Below are positions 12,401 through 24,400 of a DNA stretch of 64,000 nt, piece by piece. Within the stretch, counting starts at the first letter, position 1. Every line of letters begins with the position of its first letter. The stretch is from Opisthorchis felineus (Eukaryota; Platyhelminthes; Trematoda; Opisthorchiida; Opisthorchiidae). Location of the stretch: NCBI GenBank assembly GCA_004794785.1, contig SJOL01006493.1, positions 811,824-875,823 of the forward strand. Direction: 5' to 3'. Position numbers and translations under genes: made by a program. The notes beneath the pieces are model-generated. The model had not been told where the DNA came from and did no database searches. It saw nothing but the letters and a program-made list of their open reading frames with translations.

Positions 12401-15400
12401 AGCTAAATGTGCAAATCTTTGAAATCTTAGGCTATATAAGATATCAATCATAAGACCGGAAAGACAATTAACAATTTTGACACTTTGTTGTTTTAGATTA
12501 TGGTTGATTTCTGCCGTGGGTCGTTAGAAATGTGAAACTCGCTAGAAAACATACCGGAACCAACTTACTTTCACCGGACACGGAAATGTCACATCATACA
12601 CCCGAGTAGACCCATCTGATACGATTTGGATGCTTGCTATGGCTTGAATATCCGCATCTGATGTTTTCTTTTTCCTTTTCGCCATTCGCGTTAGATTCCG
12701 GTTGACTTCACCCGACATCGTCAGAACGGTCGGTTCAGGATTCTGACTGCTCACCCGACGGCTGATCACGTGTGGCCGACCTGTCCAGTCGTATCGGGCT
12801 ACCTCCAACAGACTACTGGAACGGGGTAGTGCTTGGTGTCTTCTAGACTGTGTGTCAGCCGGTGAATCGACAGATCCATGAAACTGGGTGCCAACGGAGG
12901 AGCACCCTCTGTTGTTTGTGGTAGCTCGGGGAACAATGTGTTTGAGTTCCACAGTTACATTGAGACGTTCACCAACCTGAGTTGACCCGTAGACTCCAAT
13001 GCCAGAGAGAAATATTGGTGCCGAAACCTGCAAAAGTAAACGAAATAGCATGCTGAAGTGAGAACACGTACAGCAAACTGGTATTTTCCCACTCAGCGGC
13101 GAGAGGAACCACTGAAACCATGGTTTAGTGGTAAACTTGTGCTAATTTCAACGATTACCTGGTGGTAAATGATGGATCGTCCACGAACATGCGCATAATT
13201 AATATGAACTGTGTCCTAGATCTAATTTATTTTTGGTGCAGCAAGACGAAAAGCCCGTAGTTCTCGGATCCCACCAGTTAAATAAAGGTTATTTGTAAAT
13301 CCGAGCGTGTGAGCGCAATCGTACGAAGGATATGTTACACAAAAACCAGAAAAACTGGAGTAAGTTAATCAAGATCGATGGACAGAAGGGGTTCGACAAC
13401 GTTGCATCTTAAAAACCCTTAAAATACTTAGCTACGCAAGAATCCGGCTTGACGGCAGTAGCCCCAAAGAATTATTTTTGATTCATTTGAGACTGACTAG
13501 ACAGCAACAACTTACAAAAGGGACCGTATCGGACTACGCAAACCACGCAGAACCATTCGACAGCCCAACATTCGTAAACTTGCTCCGAATGCAAATGTGT
13601 GAAGCTCATATAAGTTTTACATTTCCGGTAGAATTTCATTGCTTAACACTGCATATTCAGTACTTTCCTCAGGATAGATCAACACAGACGAAACAACATT
13701 TGGTCTCTCCTCCGGCGGTCCTGGTTGACCGAGAGTGCTGTGGCCTGTTCTCTAAAAGAGTTGCTTCTTCCAGGATTAGCCGCTATAGGGGGAGATTCCT
13801 GTGTTATCTAAGTATCTTTAAAATGATGAGTCAAACTAATTAAAGGGCGAAACATGTATTTTCACTTTTTGCCTATGCATCTTACATAAACTCCGACGGT
13901 TCTTTTAATAAATGATCTCCCCTTAGCCTGATAGTTGAGACGAATCAGTACTTCATCTCCGTAAAACTCTATAAATCATGGGGACCCAGCCAAATTGTAG
14001 AGCCGTTCATATTTCGAAGGGATAAAACATTTCGTTGAGTAGTGACGCCAACGCTTTAAAGCGGTCCACGTCCAAAGAAGGCTGTCGTGTAGATGGACAT
14101 CCGTATGAGATACATAGGCTATGTGGCTATGCCAATTGTGGTGGATTTTGTTGGAGAGTTTTCCAATGCGAGTTGTCTTCTGCAGGGACGTAACCGTGTA
14201 TCGTATTACATCAATTAACTGTGGTCATGTGATAGACCGACACCTTAGAACAAGAAAGGAATTCGACACCACATGCCTGGTCGTTTCGGTTACAGCGCAC
14301 ACACATGGGATGGAAACATAGAACCTAATTCATTACACACGGAGCGCACACGTCCTCAAGTGAAATACATTTTTGCCAATGATCGATATATGCGTCCCTT
14401 TCGTGGACACCGGAAAAAGATAGGCCGATGGTAATTGAATAACTGTGTAAACCTAGAGGTATCTTCAATATTACTCATGTGCTTACTGAAAGCTCCGGAC
14501 AGCCAACTATCAGTTTCGCCATTCTTGGGACTCATTAAATTGACCCAATCCTCAAAGTTTCACCAGCCTTGGTGCCTAACATTAGATTTTACGTATGTTG
14601 CAAAACATACTCGTTGACAAATTAATTTGGTGTTGACGGGAGAGTGAGTTGAATTTCACCCGCACCTATCGTTCATGAGTTAAGGGATGCTGAAAACACT
14701 TTGTTTACAACGTGTTTAGTAAAGCGCCGATTTCAGCTGTTCATCAAGGCATCGTAGTGCTCCGGTGCCGTCGATGCGACCGGTAGACGATGAGGATGCT
14801 TTAAACCTCAATCTTGAGCTCGAAAGTACTGTTTATCGCCCGTATCGTGAAAGCAACACTACCTATTCACGTTGGTCACAATGATGGCAAACGATAGGAT
14901 GGGTAGGTAGGAAACGGGCTGATGGGGAGCGAAGTGCTAATGAGAGACAAAGCTGATAGTAGAACATTCCGTCTAAGCAGTTAGTTCCTAATCATACCCG
15001 ATTCTAGTACAAAATCTGGCCGAGTTGACGCACTTATACTATCTAAACAGTACCATCAAGTTGTTTTACGAATGGGCACAGTCCTTTTGGCTGAGGACAT
15101 TGGATCAATCCTAGTGGAGCCCTACGTAACGTCCGCGGCCGCAGCTCGTTCATCATACAACAACGTTAACCCCGGTTTGGAAAGGTCGACCATTTTTGCA
15201 GGCCGTGTAGTGGTTGTTAGGGTAAACGTTCCAATCGAATTACAGAAAATTCTGAGAACATGACTATGATCTCATTTGAACACTGTTTAGAAGGGAACGG
15301 GAAATCGCGAGCATCTTTAGTGGACCTAATCAAGAGAAGACACATTCAAAAGTGATCACAATCAACTCATATAAATGCCAGAATGGATATTCTTACAGTC

Positions 15401-18400
15401 TTAACCGGTTTACTGTGCTTTTTCGAGCAGGTTTGTGAATAAATTTGTTCATATTGGTCATGCCACAAACAGCGAAAACTGGGAAGACTGAGCGGCACAC
15501 AAGTTAGCTCTAGATTTTACCGTGCGTAATGCCACTCAGATTTTCACAATTAAGGACGGACCGAAAGTAAAACAGTTTGCATTGGGTTCAGGACAACGAT
15601 ACCCACATGCATACTTGTAATTCAACACGCCTTTAAAAAATAACCCCTTGAAGCAGTCAGTTTCATAAGTGTGGGATTTGTTTCCGAAGCAGTCGACTAA
15701 ACACCCAGTGGGATCGAAAGAGAATCCATTCGGCTCCCTAAAAGCCTGTCTGCACATACCTCTAGAAAAGAATCATCAAAATGACAATAAACTGGAATGC
15801 CTATATTTCACCGGCGTTGACAGCACACTATACAGCAGCTCCCTACTAAATTGGTTTTATGGTAGTGTGAGATCTGGTAGTTTGCAACTAAGTTGTCCCA
15901 TCAGTGAGGCCGACCCATGCTCAGAAGCCGAGAATCACTGTACAGCTGTTTCATCCTTATTGGGAATCATCAGCAGTGCACATCTCACGAAACTCAAGGA
16001 GTTTCGCACTCGCGACCTTCCGGCTAGTAGTTTGAACACTATATCCTGTCTAATGCGAGTTAATCACACTGCTGATCAGCTGCCTATAGCTGAACGGTCA
16101 AGTTTTCAAACTACTAGCCGGGAGGTCGCGGGTTCGGAGTTTCGTGAGGTGTGTACTGCTGATAATACACAATGAGGATAAATCAGTTGTATAGTGCTTC
16201 TTTTTTCCAGCATAGATTGGCTTCACTGATAAGACAAAAAATCTCAAATAATTTGATTCGATTGGAAGTTTGACACGGAAGCGGGGTTGAACACATTTGC
16301 AATACGTTTAGAAGGTAACGAAGGTAGATATTAACACAAAAAGGACGCGATATTACTGATTATTTTAAAGAACACGTGTATGAAGTTATCTAACAGATTC
16401 TCAGTGTTCCGTTAGATTCTTCAGCTTACATAATAGACATGACGAGAAACGGCGTATATATAAAATAAAAAGAAACTCTAAAATAATCTCGGCAACACAT
16501 GAGCCGTTTCAAGCTGGTAGGAAGGTAAGGTCACGCCAGACGGACAGCAAGTAAGCGTCAATGCAACTCAAAGACTAGATTACAGTCCGTACTTATCTGA
16601 ACAACTCCTATAACGTAATTCAGGATACCTGAAACACTGTAAACGATTCAAAATGCTTTCTAAGGTTTAGCTTGCGGCTGGAGTTGGCAAGGTGGGCCCC
16701 AATAGCATCTGTGATGTCACCGATCCCCTTAGTTTAATCTAACACTCATGCAATCTTATGCAATAGCTGGAGTATTTGTTATGCTCAAGCTTCCTGAGAA
16801 TAACTCCTGGAAACACCGGGAGGCCACCGAAGTTTTTTTAAGCAAGTGTAGAAAATGGTTGTGGAGAGTCTATTTTAATCATGCTCCCAATACGAAACCG
16901 GTATCACCTTGCATATATCCATGTGGGTATCGAGGTTCCAGCTATAAATTGGTTGTTGGGGAAACATAAATGCCGATGAATTGTAGGGTGAACGGACTGC
17001 AATGGGATGAAAAAAGTGGTAGCCCCTCTATCTCTCGTGATAAATTGTGCTTAGTGTCCACAATATGCAGCGCAGAGGGACAGAACTTTGTATTCCACTG
17101 CCAGATCTTCGTTTCTGTTGAATAAAAATTTGTGCCCCACATGAATACCGCGAACCTCTCTTACAAACTAGTACAAAATACAAGCTACCTTGTGGGGAAG
17201 GAAACAAGAGGACGAAATTCCAAGTTTCCCATCCGCATTCTTCCATATCCATGTTTTTTTCAAGCCACGTGGGCTTCTTATTGATATTCCTTCTCCTATT
17301 GTCCAAACAATCCCGGGATTTTTGCATAATCAGTCCGGCTGGTTGAGCTGCAGCCAACCTTCATACAGTATGAAGGACCTAAATCTTATTCTAAGTTTTC
17401 CACTTTATTTAACGTAGGCTTGACCTAATGAGTATATATTATGCACTACTCTGCTGAACTAAAACAAATTTGTGACAAACATGGTCAGTAAACAATGACT
17501 ATTTCTGATCTCCTTTTGACGCAGAAATCAATGGTATCATTCCACTGATGGCACCAATAATTATTGAGCTCTTAGATATCTCACGATCTGCAACCAACGC
17601 GTTACTTCTACTGCAGGTTTCAAGGGGCAATTTGTGGGTGATGCCGTGTGCCGGTCTGAGTCTAAGCTGTTTGCCAACGTAGGATGGCGACATTCAAAAC
17701 GAGCCGGCTGATGTGGCGAGACAGTTTATCAGAAGAGCTCAAATTATCAATCATTCGATGTAACCAACAGCCATTTGAAGTGCAGCTTCCTCTTGAAAGA
17801 TTAAATCGACCAGGAAGATTTCCATTTCGGGATATTTTTTCGAGGGGTGAGTTTCAGTGAAAAACTGCCCTTCTTCGACACCGGTGCATTTTCTTGAAAA
17901 GTGCCTTCATGAAGTTGTAGAAATGTTTTACGAGGAGCGCAACCGAAACCATCTGCAATTAATCCGATCGCAAGGTGTATTGAGAGGTCGCTTGCATTTA
18001 AAGTTAAGAAGTGCCCAACTGAAGTCAAAGTGTTTTCAGAATAATGAATTCCAAACAATATTGGCAATATCAGAATAACTCACCTGGAAACTGATCCTAT
18101 GTTGATGACTACCATTTGCATTTGGAGTGATTGCATGTTTGCCAGTTCGAGAGAAGCGTGAACACCTCCATACTTTCGGACCACATCTTGGTTCCGAAGA
18201 GAACAGTGGCGATCCGTTTTTTGTTGAACTGACGAGCGGATGAGTCGTTTCTGACTGCGTGGTTGAGCAGGAAAAGTCCAGTTGTGTGCCCATGGATTGA
18301 CCACATTCCTCATTAGCCCGATCACTGTCTTCGTCCCCTTGTTTATCGGTGGCCAGTTGACTAGCTTCGGTTTGTTCGTCTCTTGGAAGTCCTGTGAAGT

Positions 18401-21400
18401 CGTTAGTGGTGATGTGGACGAACAGATCCCGGACCTGCAGGATATACTGGTGTGATGAACTACGGCGATGTATTAAGCATGATAACCCAATTGCCCTGGG
18501 GGCAACCAACTATATCGGGATTGTAGTGTGCGTATGGTTCCCGAATGAATGGGCTCCAGAAAACAAGAGAAATACGAGTGAAGATGGTGGAGTAATTTAT
18601 TCGTAAGGACATTGTACTCTTCGTGTCACAGCGCGATCATTCGGTTTGGTCCTCGTCAGAATGGGGGGGGGCTTGGATGTAAGATTCCTTCTTAGTTGGG
18701 GTCACCAGTTGTGTCCTACCGGGAGTCCTGCTCAGGTCATGTGAGAGGAATCCAGTAGTACACAGTAGTACGCATTGACTACTTCGTATCGTAATGTTAA
18801 GGAAAATCTGGTGGACGGTTACGTAGACAACTAAATTTTTCAGCTTGTTGACTGACCATCTAGAGAGCTTCTTTAATGAAGCTGGTGGCATGACACGTAC
18901 GCAAAATATCAGTTCACGTTTTCCTCAAAAAGTGTAACTGTCCACTGATCTGCACCTTAAGCTAGTGTTAACGGGAGACTCAACTGAAAATGTCTTTTAT
19001 GAGATTTCAGTTGACAATGTTGTACAAAGGCCACTTCGTTTTTCGGTTTAGACGATATGCAAGCTACTGAAGTAGTTTTCTTAACATGACCCTACCTGTG
19101 GGGTGGATGAAAACGCGTCGACAGCTCAAAACGGGTTTTGCTCTTTTAGTGGTTTGCTAGGCAAACATAGCTTTCGAGTTTCTACAATATCGTTTCTTAC
19201 TTAGGTGGCCGGTTTAGCACTTCTTTTAAGAGTAGGGTTGGGCTTATATACAGCTAATCTTCAGGTAACATTAAGTCTATTTTAAAATTTGTATATGACT
19301 ACAATTAACCATCTAGTTCTGGAATGCAGATCTCGCCCCTTGAGCAGTTATCAACCACTTTTCCCAGTAAGCCAGTAAACTCCCGCCGATATTAGGTCTT
19401 CTAATTTATCATCATTTGCATATTCTTTCTCCGTAACAAAGGTTTCTTACCCAACACGGTCGTTTTGCATTCTTACTAGTAACCTAAATGGGCTCAGTTT
19501 TATCCTTCTTATGTCTTTTGAGTTCGGTACTATTGCACAACTCTCCGCGTGACTTGCTTCTCAATCTAACCATATTTAGCAAAATAGTGGCATGTATACA
19601 ACAAACAGACGCACCTATTTTGAATAGTTTGATTATTTGTTTATTATGACCGCTTCCAAAAGTGTGTAGCCGAAGAAGGAGACAAATGTATTACAAGGAA
19701 CTTTTCGAGGTTGAACAAACGCAGGGTTTTTTTCCTGACAGAACATCAAGCTTCGGAAAACCCCTCGACAACCCAATACCGGTTTCTCCCTTTTTGTGTC
19801 TCATCAGTTAAGCGCAGCGCCCGCGGTTCCACCGACTGACTGAACATCATATGTTACAATATACACTCATTTGCGGATCAAGTGTATCTTGACTGGAGAC
19901 AAATAAATCTTGCGTTTATGATATCCTTCAGTTGACTATACAAATATTGGCCCATGTTTTAGTTGGTATGATATTCAATGTATTCAAGGCATTCAAGGCG
20001 TGTTCTCTTGACAACACATTCAATTGAAGAATATCACAGACAAAAGATTTGTTGGAGTCTTTCGCTGACACCAATGTACTTTGTCAAACAAAGGAACTGT
20101 TCGCAAGAAGTTATCAACCGATTTGGAATATACTTCTTGTCGCCGACTTTCATTTTTCAGGATGGGAACTCTTCAATACATTGTGCACATGTGACCAGTT
20201 TCCTCGACTATTCTTCTCACTGGCATTGCCGGGTGGAAACCCATATATGGGCCGAGAGATCCCATTCACGGTTTTTGAAGCTTCCCAAGGTGCAGGAAAA
20301 GCGCCACAATGGAAATCAAACAGAGGAAAGGGAAAAAAAGAAACAATCCAAAGTTGAGTCGGCCCAGGTGTCATCTAGTCGTAAAAAACAGCTGTCAGAT
20401 GCGAAGTGACTTAAAGCAGTTCTTGGAACCGTTACAAAGTAGGCTTCACAGTCTTAGCCGCGAATTCAACCACATTACCCGTGTCGCGCGTTGTATAATG
20501 CGCAAGCAAACCGTCAGCCCAAGCATGGAAGTGCTAGGGGTCTTGATCTCAAGAAAGTGCTCAAGGAAGCACTGAAATTATCAGCGAACTACTGACCGTC
20601 TTGGTGAGTTGGAGAACTCACTAAGCGTTGACGCCTGTACTTAAGACAGTTTGGCCAAACTCTGACCGACGCCATTGGCTTTGAATATGCTTGGAACGGT
20701 TACTTTGCATGCGGGATCAGCTGCTATTTTATCTTTAGAATCCAATAGGTTTTCCCACCGGATGGCATGCTCGATGTTGGATGCTACTGATTACTTAGCA
20801 AACTTGACTTATTTGTCGCATGATCATAATGAAAACTAGGTCCGTTTCTCATGACCGCAGAAATGACTTTCGTAGCACCGAAAGAGAGTTTCTGTTGCGG
20901 TTTCTCTCTAAAAGTGATATCGAGGTAGGTCTTATTTAGCTTCTTCAAGGTCGCCTTAAAAACAACACTTAGTTGATAAGCTCAAGTAATTGACACTCCC
21001 CACTACTCTCGGCAAATATAGGTGTCTTTCAAGGGGGTGTCTCTCCTTCCTTCGTCGTTTATTTTTAAGTCATTGACATGCCAATGCCCAAATGTTTCAT
21101 TCAGTATAACTATACGATAGAAATCTTTTTTGTCGTACGTGCGGTATTCCTTAGCTTATGTGTATCTTATGTGAACCTGAAGGCCTGACTTCATGTCCAC
21201 ATGAGATGTTCATAATAGCGTTCACTGTCACTTAACGCCCTGGAGTGTTCCGTATTCAAGGAAAGCCATAAAATAGCCTGTTTGATAAACCCATTGCCTT
21301 AGCACGTGGTCCGAATTCCAACCATTCCGCATCAGCTTACTTCAGTCCCGACCTAAAGCTGACACCTTGACGTGGTGGTCGGGCTTGAGTACTGCAATGA

Positions 21401-24400
21401 TCCCGCGGGCTACACTGGCTGGAACGTCGTTCCACAAGGTGCAACCATGCCAGGAAGGCCAAAGGGGAGCAGTCAGACCAAGAGCAACGAGATCCCGTAC
21501 TACGAGTAATCGTGCTACGAGGCGGTCTGGAGGTAAAGTCGTACTGTCCTCTGTAGCAGGAGTGTGAAGGCAGTAAGGTGTTTCCCCCAGGCGACCAGCA
21601 TGTCCATATTTATGGAAGCAGCGATGCTGCCTTCCTCCGAGGAAGGACGGGTTAGAAAAGGTCGGCCCCAAAACCTGCACACTCCGATCGTCCAACGGTT
21701 GACCGTGACCGCCGGCGTATTATCCAATACGGTCCAAATACTTTTAAAACCAAAGAGTCCGGTGCTGCTCAAAAGGCACCTGCTGTGCGCAACCGCATCA
21801 GGAATGAGACAGTAATGCCTTATTCCCTGCGTCCCCGGGTTAGGTCAACCCCCTGCAGCCGAGCAGGTCAGACTATTGAGTCATCAGCTACGGGGAGGGT
21901 CCCCCAAGAAAACCCTACAGTCCACTGCCATGTGGGTCAGACTTTTGAGTCAAAGGCTCAAGGTGGGGTACCTCAACCAAACCCCCTTCCTCGGCCTGGG
22001 CAACCGGAAAGTATCATTTGCCCGCGCAGTCCGGTGTCCACCGATGTCCCTCCCCAACCCATTCCCATCACACAAGCAAAGGTCACTGGGTCACTTGACT
22101 GTCAGTTATCTGACCGAAGGGCCTTATGCTCCTCGCTGCTTAGTAACAGTAAACAAAATATTACCCTTCTAAATCCACGAGATCCTTTATATATAGGAGC
22201 TTTTAACGTCCGTGTTCTATGTCAAATTGGCAAACAGTTAATGCTTGCTGAAACCTTACACTCCCTTAAAATTGATGTATGCTGTGTCTCCGAAACACGC
22301 ATACAAGACCCAAGCGTGGTTATGCATCTCAGAACGCCAAGGATGAACTCCCCTCTTTCACATTTCTCCCTCCGTGATGATGATGACTCGTGGAATATAT
22401 GGCGTGGGAGTTGCACTCAGCCCCAGAGCTGAACGCGCTTCACTGGACTGGATCCCAGTGAACAGTCATCTTTGCGCCGTCCGGTTATTCAGTTCAATCA
22501 AGCTCAATGCCTCTCAACACAAAAAGCGGTGCCTGTTTGTAGTGTCGGCTTATGCCCCAACGGAAGGCAGTTCTGGTGCTGAGAAGGATACTTTCTATCG
22601 AGAGCTACCCGGGCTAATTCGTCGAGCCAAAAGCACTGGCACTGCGATCCTTGCGGGCGATATGAATGCTCAAGTAGGTCGTCTTAGCTCCTTGGAATTA
22701 CATTTGGGCGGTCGATTCGGTGTCGAGCTCGCCTCACAGACAACGAAGATCGACTCCTTCAGTTGTGTGCTGACCATGAACTGTTTTTGGCAAGTACGAA
22801 CTTTCAACATAAACGTTCGCATCGAGTAACCTGGCGGCCACCAACTGCAAATCGACCGTGGACCCAGTTGGACCACGTGGCCATCAGCCATCGGTGGAGA
22901 GCCACAATTCAAGACTGCCGTTCCTTCTGGGGCACACCACTTGATTCCGATCACGCCATGGTGCGTGCACGCCTGACAGTTCGCTTCCCTTCAGGCCCTC
23001 GCAAATTAGCAAGAAGCATGCCATTCTACTATCTTCGAAGAACGACCATAGCTCAACAGTACCGATCTGAGCTAGCCCAACAACTTTCCACAGTAAACCA
23101 ATACTGTCGTGACAGTGAGCATGTGGATGAAGCGTGGCAAAACGTGAAAGGAGCTATGTTAGCGGCGTTCAGTGCTGTCTGTCCGACCTCTCCGATTCGA
23201 CCAAAAGACCACTGGATGTCGGCGAGATCGTTATTCATGATTGAAGCCAGGAAATCCATATCAGCAGGCAACGAGTACGACGGCCCACGCAAATCCCTCA
23301 AACGCCAAATAGTGAAGAGTCTAAGGAAAGACCGAGAGCTATGGTGGACATCGAAAGCTCGGGAGATGGAGAAGGCTTTTGCTACGGGAAACAGCCGTGC
23401 CCTATATCAACTGATACGATCGACTGGCCCTAGAAAAGCAACGGTCAGCGAAACGATAAGTGAAAAAGATGGCTCATTAATTCACTCGCATAAATGTCGA
23501 CTGGAATGATGGGCCAAACACTTCGAAGAACAGTTCAGCTGGCCTCCTGCAACACAGCCTTTGCAGATAATGCATACGGGCGAATGGGATGTAAACCTCG
23601 ATCGCCCGTCAGAAGAAGAAATAAAGTACGAAATATCCGTACTGAAAAGTGATAAGGCACCAGGACCGGACGATCTTTATCCAGCCCTCTTCAGAGAAGG
23701 AGGAGAATCCCTGGTGACCCATCTGACAAAGCTTATTGGTGCTGTATGGAACGAACAGGTGCCTGCAGAATGGGGCAGGTCGACAGTTATCCCTATCTTC
23801 AAAAAGGGTACGCGGACGCTGTGCGAAAACCACCGTGGCATCAGCCTGTTAGCTGTGGCATCGCAGGTGCTCTCTGGTCTTATCCTTCGAAGTTTGACTG
23901 CACATAGGGAGAGACTGACAAACCAATGTAGGTTCCGTCCTGCAAGAGGATGCATTGATCACATCTTCACCCTCCGACAAATTCTGGAACAGCGAGACTG
24001 CTTCCAGCAACCAGCAATGGTTGTATTTCTTGATCTGAAAGCTGCCTTTGACTCTGTGGACCGTCAGGCACTATGGCAGTGTCTGGGGAGCAGAGGTGTC
24101 CCCCATAAATTCTTGACCCTCCTTAAGGCGCTGTACGCCAACTCCCGCGGCCGTGTGAAGGTCTACGGGAAGCTCTCTCCTGAGTTCACCACATCAAGTG
24201 GTGTCAGAGAGGGCTGTTCTCTTTCACCCTTCCTCTTCAACTTCGTCATCGATACGACCATGGAAGACTCACTGTCAGCCTCTAATGCCCGTGGGGTCGA
24301 AGTGCTTCCTGGGCGTCCGCTCACAGATATCGAGTACACAGACGACATAGCTCTTCTTGGATCTGACCCCGTGGTAATTCAAACAATATTAAATAATCTA

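Noticed and set aside
15669..16175. 168-codon plus-strand open frame as a gene
   Set aside because: Its second half is the inverted SINE pair, so the frame is a by-product of a repeat; no splice or family support.
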